Source: CAMFTQ01 sp051881615
Lineage (GTDB): Bacteria > Bacillota > Clostridia > Oscillospirales > Acutalibacteraceae
Assembly: GCA_051881615.1 (NCBI GenBank)
Contig: JBJEQF010000016.1
Location: forward strand, 74,415-138,414
DNA length: 64,000 bases
Direction: 5' to 3'
Under the pieces are notes generated by a model. The model had not been told where the DNA came from. It ran no database searches and saw only the letters and a list, made by a program, of their open reading frames with translations. Below are positions 51,155 to 59,909 of this stretch, piece by piece (position 1 is the first letter of the stretch; each line of letters opens with the position of its first letter). Position numbers and translations under genes: made by a program.

Positions 51155-52861
51155 TTAATTTGTGCTGTCTGCGTTATTTTCAGCCGAATTTTCTTCGACT
51201 GTCGGCTTTTCTGTTGCAGTCAGATTTGTCGAGAATGAATAGCCGGCTTTTTCGGTATTTTCGTTAATTGTAAAGGACGGGCTCATCACAAAGAAGCCGT
51301 CAGCCTTTATATTGTTCTGAAGGTCAATAAACGTTTTGAAGTCCTTTGTTTTTCCGCTGATCGGTATCTCATAGGTTTCTACGCCTGTATCAGTTTTGTG
51401 AGAAAGCGAATAATAGTCAAACTCAGAAACCTTCTGCACTACCTGTCTGTTAAGCTCGTTTATAACATCCTCGCTGTAGAGCCTTGTTCTCGGGAGCAAA
51501 GCAGCGTCAACAGTCTGGTCGCTGATAGCCTTGTTGATGTCTTCCTCCTTCTGAATAAGAGCTTTTGCATAATCATATTCAGGCTTATTTACGTTTGAAT
51601 TGTCGATAGCCTGCCTGCCCTCAAAAAAGCCGTAAACACCGCCGCCTATAAGAATCAAGCCTGCCATTACAGCACAGCCTATGTTGCCGAGCCTTTTGAT
51701 TAAATCAGTATTTTTTACACCTATCGCCTTTACGCTGTAGAGGAAGTTATCCTCAAAAACGTTGCCGCTGTTCATAAGCTCATTCATAAAGAAGAATGCG
51801 CCTGACTTGTAGAAATCATCTCTTGCCTGAAGCGACGGCTCGGGAGCAGGGTTGCCCGGACGGAACGTTTCGGAAATAAGAATAACCTCTTTAGAGAGAT
51901 TTAGACCTACAAAATAGCTTGTCATATGCGGCATATATGCAATAAAGTCACTTATGTAAAGCTGGTCAATCTGAACGTTTAACGACATAGCTACAAGACG
52001 AATATCACGAACAATATCATCAATAAGAGTAGCCGTAATTTCTTCAAGCTTTCTGGCTGACACAGGGTTAATGCAGTCATCACGCAAGCCGTAGCCTGTC
52101 ATTCTGAGGTACTCAACAGCGGCGCTTAAATTGATGCTTCTGTCCTCTTGTATAACGTTAAGAATTTCATCAACAGGAGTGTTGAAGTCGTGGCAGTAAA
52201 GCGGAATACCGTTTTTGGCAATCATTACTCTGACAGAGGTATAGTCCATACTGATAAGGGCAACTGTTCTGTCGTAGCTGTAGATTGTATTCTGTGCGCA
52301 GTAGAGCATAGCCGACTCTGTAGGTACAAGCTTGATAAGGTTTAATTGTCTTTCGCCGAATGCCTTTGACAAATCCTCTATAAGCGATTTAGGCATTGCA
52401 AAAACCTTTGCTGTTACCTCCTTGCTGTCGGGGTCCTTGCTCTTGATTGTTTCGTAATCCTTTGTAAGTATTGCGTAGCTTTCTACATCATCACCGACAA
52501 ATTCTCTGATTTTATCAACAGCTAAATTGTCGAGTACCTTTTTTGCACCCTTTTTATGCTGATACTCCTGGAATGTGAGGTCGTAGCTTTCTACCATCAT
52601 AATTACGTCTGTAACCTCGTTGTGAGAAAGCTTGCCCAAGCCGTCCTTTACAAGATTAGCAAGGAGCTTCGGGTCCTCCCATATAGAGCTTTTATCTTTT
52701 AACAGCTCCTTATCAATAGGAATAATAAGAGGAGATGAAAACGAAAAAGATGATTTTTCACCGGCACCGCCTTTATTATCCTTATCGGTCTGATTCTGGA
52801 GTCTTTCGCAGGCTGTAATGCACAGGTATTTCTGCGCAACCTGAACTAATACATTCTTCAT
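51155..52861 (-). CDS. pilMN: PilM-PilN fusion protein
   Basis: 568 residues. Residues about 1-380 look like the actin-like PilM (ASKHA-type: VALISMDYTSVRVMIAKNG, LEEITATLIDDIVRDIRLV). A membrane helix lies at about 394-412 (GCAVMAGLILIGGGVYGFF), and 412-568 is the PilN-like extracytoplasmic part (coiled-coil and TKDFKTFIDLQNNIKADGFF). A similar pilMN arrangement is known in some clostridia. It is the first gene of the main operon, next to pilO. The start has AGGTGG, rather far upstream (about 12 bases). Confidence 0.8.
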   Translation of the reverse strand: MKNVLVQVAQKYLCITACERLQNQTDKDNKGGAGEKSSFSFSSPLIIPIDKELLKDKSSIWEDPKLLANLVKDGLGKLSHNEVTDVIMMVESYDLTFQEYQHKKGAKKVLDNLAVDKIREFVGDDVESYAILTKDYETIKSKDPDSKEVTAKVFAMPKSLIEDLSKAFGERQLNLIKLVPTESAMLYCAQNTIYSYDRTVALISMDYTSVRVMIAKNGIPLYCHDFNTPVDEILNVIQEDRSINLSAAVEYLRMTGYGLRDDCINPVSARKLEEITATLIDDIVRDIRLVAMSLNVQIDQLYISDFIAYMPHMTSYFVGLNLSKEVILISETFRPGNPAPEPSLQARDDFYKSGAFFFMNELMNSGNVFEDNFLYSVKAIGVKNTDLIKRLGNIGCAVMAGLILIGGGVYGFFEGRQAIDNSNVNKPEYDYAKALIQKEEDINKAISDQTVDAALLPRTRLYSEDVINELNRQVVQKVSEFDYYSLSHKTDTGVETYEIPISGKTKDFKTFIDLQNNIKADGFFVMSPSFTINENTEKAGYSFSTNLTATEKPTVEENSAENNADSTN

Positions 52862-52905
52862 AATTTATTTACACCACCTGAAAATAATTGTTTTTGTTTA
52901 TGTCA

Positions 52906-52931
52906 GCCGCAGCCTCGCCATGCACTGCGGC
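52906..52931 (-). promoter_or_regulatory. Hairpin in the pilMN leader
   Basis: GCCGCAG / CTGCGGC perfect 7-bp stem (52906-52912 with 52925-52931), no T-run. Function unknown. Confidence 0.4.
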
Positions 52932-53013
52932 AAAATTTCTGCAATTTAGGTAAACTTTTTAAATCAACAAAATTCAATATTTGCCAAAAAATAAAATAAA
53001 TCAATAAACCCCC

Positions 53014-53040
53014 AAAAGGCTCGCCCGAGGCGAGCCTTTT
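53014..53040 (-). terminator. Terminator between pilin and pilMN
   Basis: AAAAGGCTCGC / GCGAGCCTTTT stem, 39 bases after the pilin stop on the minus strand. The T-run is short (4), so it may be partial and keep pilin above the other components. Confidence 0.65.
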
Positions 53041-53079
53041 AGTTTTAATTTCGGCTATCAGCAAACCGAAATAATTAAA

Positions 53080-53589
53080 TCAAGTTGTTGGTGCTGTAGC
53101 TGCCGGTGCTGTACCTGCCGGTGTTGACGGGAACAGCGAAGTAACTGACGATGATGTATTCAAGGTAGAGTAGCCTGAAGCAGAATTGCCATCTATATCC
53201 TTACTGCTTGCTACATACTTACACTTCTGATCTGCTGTACTCCAGGACAGTGTGTATGTTGTACCGCCTAATGACTTTGTTGTAGGAATTGTGTCGATTT
53301 TCTTATCTGCTAATACCTTAGAAATTACTGTTGAACTGTTGTAGCCTGCTGATGTGTCGCCTGCTTCAATCATAGCGTGTGCTTCTTTAAGAGCAAGCTC
53401 AATTGTCTGGCAGTCTGTTTTCATTGAGCTTTTGTTAGAAGAAGCGATTGTGTTGGAAATAATCGGAATAGCAATAGCTGCAAGGATTGCAAGAATTGCA
53501 ATAACTACAACAAGCTCAACAAGTGTAAAGCCTTTTTTGCTTTTTCTTGTTTTTGTTAATTCTGTCTTAACTGTCTGAATTTTGTTCAT
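53080..53589 (-). CDS. pilA: Major type IV pilin
   Basis: 169 residues. Class III leader ends KSKKG, then FTLVELVVVIAILAILAAIA with Phe1 and Glu5, the typical N-terminal helix; the body is Ser/Thr-rich with a Pro/Ala/Thr tail (PSTPAGTAPAATAPTT). Its own promoter, long leader and following terminator fit a highly expressed major subunit. AGAGAGGTAATTTGAA lies before the ATG. Pilins of this kind take part in adhesion to plant polymers in Ruminococcus albus (known for that species; inferred here). Confidence 0.88.
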   Translation of the reverse strand: MNKIQTVKTELTKTRKSKKGFTLVELVVVIAILAILAAIAIPIISNTIASSNKSSMKTDCQTIELALKEAHAMIEAGDTSAGYNSSTVISKVLADKKIDTIPTTKSLGGTTYTLSWSTADQKCKYVASSKDIDGNSASGYSTLNTSSSVTSLFPSTPAGTAPAATAPTT

Positions 53590-53622
53590 TTCAAATTACC
53601 TCTCTTAAAATATTTTTGTATT

Positions 53623-53675
53623 GATCCTAAAGCGGGATAACAACGACAATGTCAGCTGATTTGACACAGCCGTTG
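53623..53675 (-). promoter_or_regulatory. Structured leader of the pilin mRNA
   Basis: A 14-bp arm pair (53641-53654 with 53662-53675; one mismatch, two G:U) with a 7-base loop, followed in the transcript by ATCCCGCTTTAGGATC (53623-53638). About 100 bases lie between the start site and the ATG. It does not match the c-di-GMP-I core I remember, but a riboswitch cannot be excluded. Confidence 0.5.
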
Positions 53676-53696
53676 CACTTGCCCTAAATCACCTAT

Positions 53697-53725
53697 ATTA
53701 TAACACTGCAAAAAACTCTATACAA
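53697..53725 (-). promoter_or_regulatory. Promoter of the major pilin
   Basis: TTGTAT (53720-53725), 17-bp spacer, TATAAT (53697-53702) on the minus strand. From here to 54022 the sequence is AT-rich with no gene seen. Confidence 0.7.
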
Positions 53726-54022
53726 TAGTTTATAATCAAATTTTTTATTTTTGTTATTTATGCCAAACTCAGTTGTGCTGTATTTGGTAATAATAAATAA
53801 AACTTATTTTTAAAATCAGCTTTTGCTTTAAGACTTTATTAACAACATTAACAAAATGTGAACACGTTAAATAAATGATTACGATTTCAAGGCTTGTTTT
53901 TTACATTTCACAGCCGTTTGTTAACTATTGTCTGTCATATTGTTATTATTTTAAATACTTGTTCATATTTATGCTCTTAATATTGGTTATATGATAAATG
54001 ATGTGTTTCAATTTATTTTGGT

Positions 54023-54140
54023 GATACAGAAAGCCTCCACTGTGTAAGGGGAAATGTCAGCGAAGCTGACAAAAGGGTTCCCGCTTTCGGAGAAAGGTGG
54101 CAAAGCCGACAGCTCCCTTTACACAAGGGAGCCTACACAT
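54023..54140. repeat. MITE-like interspersed element, copy B
   Basis: 118 bases. The left end GATACAGAAAGCCTCCACTG and on (25 bases) is the exact reverse complement of the right end of copy A; the right end, reversed, is GTAGGCTCCCTTGTGTAAA, as in copy A. The arms are imperfect inverted repeats, with an inner GTCAGCGAAGCTGAC hairpin. Oriented opposite to copy A. Confidence 0.75.
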
Positions 54141-54164
54141 AACCCGACATCTGCAACAAAACGC

Positions 54165-54199
54165 AAACATGCGACAGTCCTATTCGCTGTCGCTTGTTT
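54165..54199 (-). terminator. Intrinsic terminator of the surface-protein operon
   Basis: A 13-bp stem (54165-54177 with 54187-54199; one mismatch) downstream of the 452-residue gene on the minus strand, T-rich tail. Confidence 0.65.
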
Positions 54200-54205
54200 G
54201 TTTTA

Positions 54206-55564
54206 TTATCGGTTTTTTACCGCTGTTCCCCATTCGCCGTTTTGATTGGGTGCTTTCGGCGGTAAATCTATTGTTTCTTCTGTAGGCTCTGTCGGCTCGG
54301 TTGTTGAAATTGTTTCCTCAACAGGTTCTGTCGGCTCGGTTGTTGAGGTTGTTTCTTCGACAGGCTCGGTCGGGTCGGTTGTTGAAGTCGTTTCTTCTGT
54401 AGGCTCTGTCGGGTCGGTTGTAGCAGTCGTTTCTTCAACAGGCTCGATTGGATCTGTGTTTGAAGTAGTTTCTTCAACCGGTTCGGTCGGCTCGGTCGTT
54501 GAAGTCGTTTCTTCTGTAGGCTCTGTCGGCTCGGTTGTTGCGGTTGTTTCTTCGACAGGCTCGGTCGGCTCGGTCGTTGAAGTCGTTTCTTCTGTAGGCT
54601 CTGTCGGCTCGGTTGTTGAAGTTGTTTCTTCAACAGGCTCGATTGGATCTGTGTTTGAAGTCGTTTCTTCTATAGGTTCGCCCGGCTCGGTGTTTGAAGT
54701 TGTTTCTTCTGTAGGCTCGGTCGTTGAAGTCGTTTCCTCAACAGGCTCGATTGGATCTGTGTTTGAAGTCGTTTCTTCGACAGGCTCGGTCGGGTCGGTT
54801 GTTGCAGTCGTTTCTTCTGTAGGCTCTGTCGGGTCGGTTGTTGCGGTTGTTTCTTCAACCGGTTCGGTCGGGTCGGTTATTGGGGTTGTTTCTTCTGTAG
54901 GCTCTGTCGGCTTTGCGGCTGAGGTTGTAACCTCGACAGGCTCTGTCGGCTTTGTAGGCGAGGTTGTAACCTCGCCAGGCTCTGTCGGCTTTGCGGCTGA
55001 GGTTGTATCTTCAACTGGCTCTGTCGGCTTTGTTGCCGGAGTTGTAACCTCAACAGGCTCTGTCGGCTTTGTAGGCGAGGTTGTAACCTCAACAGGCTCT
55101 GTCGGCTTTGTAGGCGAGGTTGTAACCTCAACAAATTCTGTCGGCTTTGCACCTGAGGTTGTAACCTCAACAGATTCCGACGGCTTGCTGTTTGAGGATA
55201 TTCCTGTGCTTGGTGCAACGGGATTGTTATCTGAAATTGTGTTTATATTTGTTGTGCCGTGATTGACATTGATAACTGACGGGGCAGAAGACGGCTCTGC
55301 TGAATTGCCTAATTCATCTGCTGCGTTTGCGTCAGAGCTGTTTGTTTTATTCTCAGAGGTGTTATCAGGCTTGCTGTTATCTTCTAATGCCTCATCCTCT
55401 TCAAACCCCTGAGCTATATAGGCGTTTTCTTGAGTAACAGGAGCAGTAGTTGCATCATCATTTGAACCTGCATCACCCTTATTTACAAACAGAATAAGAA
55501 CAAGAGCAAGCGCAATTACTGCTATTGAGATTATGATAATCAGTATAATATTACTTTTCTTCAT
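54206..55564 (-). CDS. Membrane-anchored protein with about 24 repeats of 13 residues
   Basis: About 452 residues. N-terminal membrane helix (about 4-26, NIILIIIISIAVIALALVLI), an acidic/Asn-rich stretch, then about 24 copies of a 13-residue unit. The first seven or eight have the form KPTEPVEVTTSPT and the rest (D/E)PTEPVEETTSTT; the C-terminus is short (PPKAPNQNGEWG). No folded domain, dockerin or sortase motif is visible. Likely a wall-spanning stalk or mucin-like extension exposed on the surface. AGGA lies 8 bases before the ATG at 55564. Third gene of the operon. Confidence 0.8.
   Translation of the reverse strand: MKKSNIILIIIISIAVIALALVLILFVNKGDAGSNDDATTAPVTQENAYIAQGFEEDEALEDNSKPDNTSENKTNSSDANAADELGNSAEPSSAPSVINVNHGTTNINTISDNNPVAPSTGISSNSKPSESVEVTTSGAKPTEFVEVTTSPTKPTEPVEVTTSPTKPTEPVEVTTPATKPTEPVEDTTSAAKPTEPGEVTTSPTKPTEPVEVTTSAAKPTEPTEETTPITDPTEPVEETTATTDPTEPTEETTATTDPTEPVEETTSNTDPIEPVEETTSTTEPTEETTSNTEPGEPIEETTSNTDPIEPVEETTSTTEPTEPTEETTSTTEPTEPVEETTATTEPTEPTEETTSTTEPTEPVEETTSNTDPIEPVEETTATTDPTEPTEETTSTTDPTEPVEETTSTTEPTEPVEETISTTEPTEPTEETIDLPPKAPNQNGEWGTAVKNR
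54270..55180 (-). repeat. 39-base tandem repeat array in the stalk gene
   Basis: About 24 units of 39 bases coding 13 residues; one unit (EPTEETTSNT) is three codons short. The array could contract or expand and may be misassembled from short reads. The large open frame on the plus strand is a by-product. Confidence 0.85.
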
Positions 55565-55587
55565 TGTCATCATCCTATTCCGCGTAA

Positions 55588-55701
55588 TCACCATTCATCA
55601 TCCTCTTCTTCAAAGCCCTCTCCCATATTACTAAGTGAGCAAAAGGAAGATGTATCGAAAGAAACAATTTCTGCTTCCGGCGGAGAATATTCTCTTTTCA
55701 T
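55588..55701 (-). CDS. 37-residue small protein in the surface-protein operon
   Basis: 37 residues: MKREYSPPEAEIVSFDTSSF, then CSLSNMGEGFEEEDDEW. The PEAEIVSF core with a variable acidic tail resembles short peptides of unknown role that are common in Clostridia (Y.SPEAEIISF-like). GGGATGATGAGG lies before the ATG. It starts 25 bases after the 1260-residue gene and its stop lies 23 bases before the 452-residue gene. The single Cys and acidic end would suit a modified peptide, but no RiPP enzyme is near. Confidence 0.55.
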   Translation of the reverse strand: MKREYSPPEAEIVSFDTSSFCSLSNMGEGFEEEDDEW

Positions 55702-55726
55702 ACCTCATCATCCCTAACAGTGTAAA

Positions 55727-58700
55727 TTACGAGTTGGCATTTTTTGCCTCTTCCATAAGACGGCAATATTCTTTCAATTTATCTGAATAATCAGCGATTG
55801 ACGCACTGACAGCCTGATATTCAGATACATCCTGAGAGGCTATATCGTTGTAGCGGTTAGTTACAATATTTGAATAATAATATTTACCCTCGCTGTCCTT
55901 GACAAAGAATACTGCATAGGTATTTTTATCAAAATCCAACGCAAGCATATTGTTAATGTAAAAAATATCAACTGCTCCGTTTTCACCTGAATATACATTA
56001 TTGCCGGACTTTGAATACATCACGGAATTTTCGTTATCCAACATATCATTGACGGTAATTGGATTTTCATCAAATGTGCCTTCCTTATCCGTCAGAACAA
56101 CTGCGCCGTAGTCAGCAAAGCTTGTTACAATATTATTTGTAACCGGTTCGGTGGTTGTTTCTGTGGTTGTTTCTGTGGTTGTTTCAGTGGTTGTTTCGGC
56201 AGAAGTTGCGTCAGTTGCTTCAGTCGCTTCTTCGGCAGAAGTTTCGTCAGTTGCTTCGGTGGCGGCTTCGGTGGTCGTTTCGGCAGTTGCTTCGGTAGCG
56301 GCTTCGGTGGTCGTTTCAGTGGTCGTTTCAGCAGTGGGATCTGCAACCGTAAAGGAATACTTTAATCCCCACGGCTCAATATTTCTTATCGCTGTTGTCG
56401 ACTCAAAGGTGTAAGTGCCGTCTGTAGACGGATCATAAGTAAGACCGCTGACGTTGTTTGAATCGGCATATGAAGTCGGCTCGGAAATTCCGAATTTTGA
56501 TACTTCATTATACATAGCCGTAATGCTGTCGAGCACAGCTCTCTGTGCTTTGCGAAGCTCTGCCTGAGTTTCAGGCGGATATGATATATAGAATTCGTTG
56601 TTCGGACTTTCTGTTTTTTCTATAAATGTTGTAATACAGCTATAAAGCGATCTGTCTTTAACCGTGCTTGTGTATTTGACCCCCTTATATGTAAAGTCAA
56701 ATACAACCCAGACAGGCGTTTTCATATTGAACAGATAGAAATTACTGTAGGCGGCTCCTGCTCTGTTGAATTTCTGATTTTTATTTGTCACAGTGCTGAA
56801 GATCAGCTTTTCATTATTAACCGACTTACCGACTTTTTCTGTACTTATATTTCCTTTTATTTCTGACGGTGACGGTGCGGCTTCACCCGGAGCAGTTCCC
56901 TTAAGCATATATACATTATAGTCTGTAACGTCAGGATCATTTTTTAAATCTATATAGTCGCCGTTAAACTTTAATGTGCCGTATGCATCAACAAACCAAG
57001 GCTCTTGCAGTTTAAAGAAATTATAATAATTGTAAGTAAACGGCGGTCCTGCATACAGTTTTGTTTCTTGAGTTATTACGGTCTTTTCAAAATCAAAGAT
57101 ATACTCCGAACCTCTTTCGGTGGGAGAGGTAAACCATGTCTTTACAGATTTTGAATCGCCTGACGGCTTTACAGCCTTATCGCCGAAAATAACCTCCTGA
57201 AAATGCTTTCCGTATCTATTTTCAGTTGATTTATCGTAATAATCATAATCGGCATTACTGCCTGTCGGGGAATAGTAGAATAATACAGGCACTGATTTTT
57301 TCTGGAATCTGGCGTAATATGTGTTGAGCTTACCCTCTTCAATAGTAACGGCTATTGAGGTTGACGTACTCCTCAGCACTTCTTTATATGTTCCGTCAGC
57401 CTGTTTTTCTCTGTAATACCAGCCCACAAAGGCATAGTCATTTTCAGAATCGGGCGTCGCCTTAAACATTATTTTGTCGCCGATTTCACCGGCGGCGTCA
57501 ACACATTCAACTCTTTCCTTACCGTTGACGGTTTCTGTATATTCCTTGATATCACTGCCCCTCAATTCATTCGGAATCAGTGTTTCTGTAACGGTTCCGC
57601 CTACGGCCGAATTTTCATAATAACCCTCGCCGACACCTGTACTTACATAGGTTTGTGCCTGCGCTCTGTGTACGAATTTCCACAAAGCAGAAAGCGTAAC
57701 GCCGTGCGTAGCGTCCAACAGCAGATTTGCAACAGTGCCGTCAGAATCTGTAAATGATACAATACCTCCGTTGCCTTCGGTAGGGTTGTATGTTACAGTA
57801 TGTTTGCCGTCAAGAACAACCTGATTTCCGTCAGCGTTTAAAACGCTCCAGCCACAGAATCTATGAGGACTTGTGCCGTCACTGTTTTTCTCCCAGTTGT
57901 CGTTAGGCAGTGCGGCGTGAGAAATATATTTACCGGGAGTTATTACTTTATTACCGTCAGCATCTGTGGTTTCTGAATAATCATAGTAATACTCTGACGT
58001 ATCTACATATTTTTTTTCGCCGTCAATCTCTTTTTCTAATACCTGTTGAAAGTCACCGGCAAATCCGACCAGGTTACCGCCGATCGTGTTGTCGGGAGAA
58101 AAATAATACTCCTTACCGCCGTTTGAATCATACAAAACAAACGGAGCCTTTGTATAAACCAGATGAACAGAAACAGGCGAGGTGACAGGAATTCTTAAAT
58201 AATACGTCCACTCTTTACCGCTTTCATCAATGAAAGGATCTTTTATAAACCAGTTCTTTGCCAGCTCCTGCACGTCATCATCTTCGGTTATAGTACCCTC
58301 ATACGGTGTTAAAAACCTCGTGACAGATGTGCCGTCATCATTATTAACCGTTACATACGCGCCTACAAATTCACATTCCTTGAGAGCTGCGTCATCGTAC
58401 TTTGTTGTATATATGGTACAATACTTTCCGTCAGGGACGATTGTATATAAGGAGTTGCTGCTGAGAATGTCACTTTTTATTGAAATATTGTCAAGATAAG
58501 CACCGCCTATGCCACCCTCTGTAATTGATGAAGAAACAGGCTGATAAAGCTTAAAATCAATACCGTCGAGAAGATTGCCGTAGGTTATATCATCCTTAGT
58601 TGCTTGGCCTGATGAGAAAGAGCAGAATGCAAAGATTGTTTTTGTCTGTCCGTTAGGAACGGTATAGGTGCAGTCATAGCCGAGCTTGCTGTTTGCGCCC

Positions 58701-59509
58701 TTCATTATATCGTTGATGTCATTTTCTGTGTTTGTTCCGTATGCAGACCAGCCGTTTTTTGTGTTTTCGGCATTCTTATTGCAGTAAGGAGAAGAGATAA
58801 CCCATACGCTCCACTCCTGATTGATTTCATTGGTTGCAGTTAACGAGATGTTTTGATCGTCGTCACTGATATTGCCCTCAAATTGTCCGTTTGCGGCAAA
58901 AGGCCTTGAATAAACCGTGTATTTTTGCGAACAGCCGACCTCTGGATAATCAACACCGTATTGTTTTTTGAGCCAGTTTGTGATTTTTACAAACTGGTCT
59001 TTACCGGCTTTTGAAGGCTTCGACGGATCAACTGATTGTTCCGGACCGATAATAAGCACCATACGGTCTGTTCTGTCTCTTCCTCTGTGGTAAAGTCCCC
59101 AGGTATAGGTTGAGCCTGCAACCGTATTTATTCTTTGGTAAATTGAGCTTTCTTCATCAGCATTCAGCTCGGCGGCAACCTTGCCTTCTGCGACATTAAG
59201 ATACTCCGGATTATTTGGGTAGTATCTCTTTGTTATATTAAAATGGGCACTGGTGCTTTTGAAAAACTCAAACTTTCCTTCAAAGGCAGTGGTATCCCAA
59301 TACGGTACAATGGTCTTAATAGGCTGGGTATAATTAGCGGAAAAGGTATATTTTTCTGCATTTTCCTCAAAGGTACCGTTTTGAAGATACTTCTTCGAAT
59401 ACTTCGTGTCAGGATCTGTAGTGTAGGCACTGATTTTTGCCATTCCGAATGTTGAAATAATCAATACAAAAGATAAAACTAAAGAAATAAGTCTTTTTGT
59501 CCTTTTCAT
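55727..59509 (-). CDS. Very large secreted repeat protein with InlB-B/flagellar-new-like repeats
   Basis: About 1260 residues. Signal peptide (1-29, ends KISAYTT). Residues 40-370 form a CBM-like beta region (YLQNGTFEEN, INTVAGSTYTWGLYHRGRD). Two or more Listeria-Bacteroides type repeats follow (FVLYDSNGGKEYYF, HRFCGWSVLNADG, AFVGWYYREK). A TTETTTEAATEA linker lies near 1095-1150, then a C-terminal domain (SFADYGAVVLTDKEGTF). No dockerin or LPXTG is seen, so its anchorage is unclear. GGGAGGTAAAAAG fixes the start at 59509. First gene of a three-gene operon with the 37-residue and 452-residue proteins. Likely a surface adhesin by architecture. Confidence 0.8.
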   Translation of the reverse strand: MKRTKRLISLVLSFVLIISTFGMAKISAYTTDPDTKYSKKYLQNGTFEENAEKYTFSANYTQPIKTIVPYWDTTAFEGKFEFFKSTSAHFNITKRYYPNNPEYLNVAEGKVAAELNADEESSIYQRINTVAGSTYTWGLYHRGRDRTDRMVLIIGPEQSVDPSKPSKAGKDQFVKITNWLKKQYGVDYPEVGCSQKYTVYSRPFAANGQFEGNISDDDQNISLTATNEINQEWSVWVISSPYCNKNAENTKNGWSAYGTNTENDINDIMKGANSKLGYDCTYTVPNGQTKTIFAFCSFSSGQATKDDITYGNLLDGIDFKLYQPVSSSITEGGIGGAYLDNISIKSDILSSNSLYTIVPDGKYCTIYTTKYDDAALKECEFVGAYVTVNNDDGTSVTRFLTPYEGTITEDDDVQELAKNWFIKDPFIDESGKEWTYYLRIPVTSPVSVHLVYTKAPFVLYDSNGGKEYYFSPDNTIGGNLVGFAGDFQQVLEKEIDGEKKYVDTSEYYYDYSETTDADGNKVITPGKYISHAALPNDNWEKNSDGTSPHRFCGWSVLNADGNQVVLDGKHTVTYNPTEGNGGIVSFTDSDGTVANLLLDATHGVTLSALWKFVHRAQAQTYVSTGVGEGYYENSAVGGTVTETLIPNELRGSDIKEYTETVNGKERVECVDAAGEIGDKIMFKATPDSENDYAFVGWYYREKQADGTYKEVLRSTSTSIAVTIEEGKLNTYYARFQKKSVPVLFYYSPTGSNADYDYYDKSTENRYGKHFQEVIFGDKAVKPSGDSKSVKTWFTSPTERGSEYIFDFEKTVITQETKLYAGPPFTYNYYNFFKLQEPWFVDAYGTLKFNGDYIDLKNDPDVTDYNVYMLKGTAPGEAAPSPSEIKGNISTEKVGKSVNNEKLIFSTVTNKNQKFNRAGAAYSNFYLFNMKTPVWVVFDFTYKGVKYTSTVKDRSLYSCITTFIEKTESPNNEFYISYPPETQAELRKAQRAVLDSITAMYNEVSKFGISEPTSYADSNNVSGLTYDPSTDGTYTFESTTAIRNIEPWGLKYSFTVADPTAETTTETTTEAATEATAETTTEAATEATDETSAEEATEATDATSAETTTETTTETTTETTTEPVTNNIVTSFADYGAVVLTDKEGTFDENPITVNDMLDNENSVMYSKSGNNVYSGENGAVDIFYINNMLALDFDKNTYAVFFVKDSEGKYYYSNIVTNRYNDIASQDVSEYQAVSASIADYSDKLKEYCRLMEEAKNANS

Positions 59510-59644
59510 CTTTTTACCTCCCTCGGTGAGCTTCTTAAAAAAATCAATCACAATACAAAAGCTGTCAAAGCAACAACACTATAAATACTAAACACCTGAC
59601 AGACTTAGAAATTTCAGCCGTTCATAATACAATTATCCAGTTTT

Positions 59645-59673
59645 ATTGTAAATACAGATTTGCAATTTGTCAA
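59645..59673 (-). promoter_or_regulatory. Promoter of the surface-protein operon
   Basis: TTGACA (59668-59673), 17-bp spacer, TACAAT (59645-59650) on the minus strand. The 59510-59819 region holds this promoter and no gene. Confidence 0.75.
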
Positions 59674-59819
59674 TACAGAAAAACTAAGAATACCTGCATA
59701 GACAATATAAAATTATATATCGCATTTGCTTAATTTTTTTGTTTATTTCAATAAGTAACGCTTAAAACGACATTAAAACAATATAAGGCATTTGTGCAGT
59801 CAGCTTTTACCATAAAAAA

Positions 59820-59843
59820 CACCGCAGAGTGTTCTCTGCGGTG
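59820..59843 (-). terminator. Intrinsic terminator of the sigma/anti-sigma/dockerin operon
   Basis: CACCGCAGAG / CTCTGCGGTG perfect stem with a four-base loop and TTTTTTA tail on the minus strand. Confidence 0.85.
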
Positions 59844-59909
59844 CTGCTGTATATCTGTGAGGGATTACAGCGTTATATATTAACCGTTGGTGTGGTACGG
59901 TTAATGACG

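Noticed and set aside
54246..55262. Long open frame on the plus strand, rich in Val/Gly/Ser repeats
   Set aside because: It is the mirror of the 39-base repeats of the minus-strand stalk gene, with no ribosome binding site and biased repetitive composition. The minus frame has a membrane anchor and proper start.
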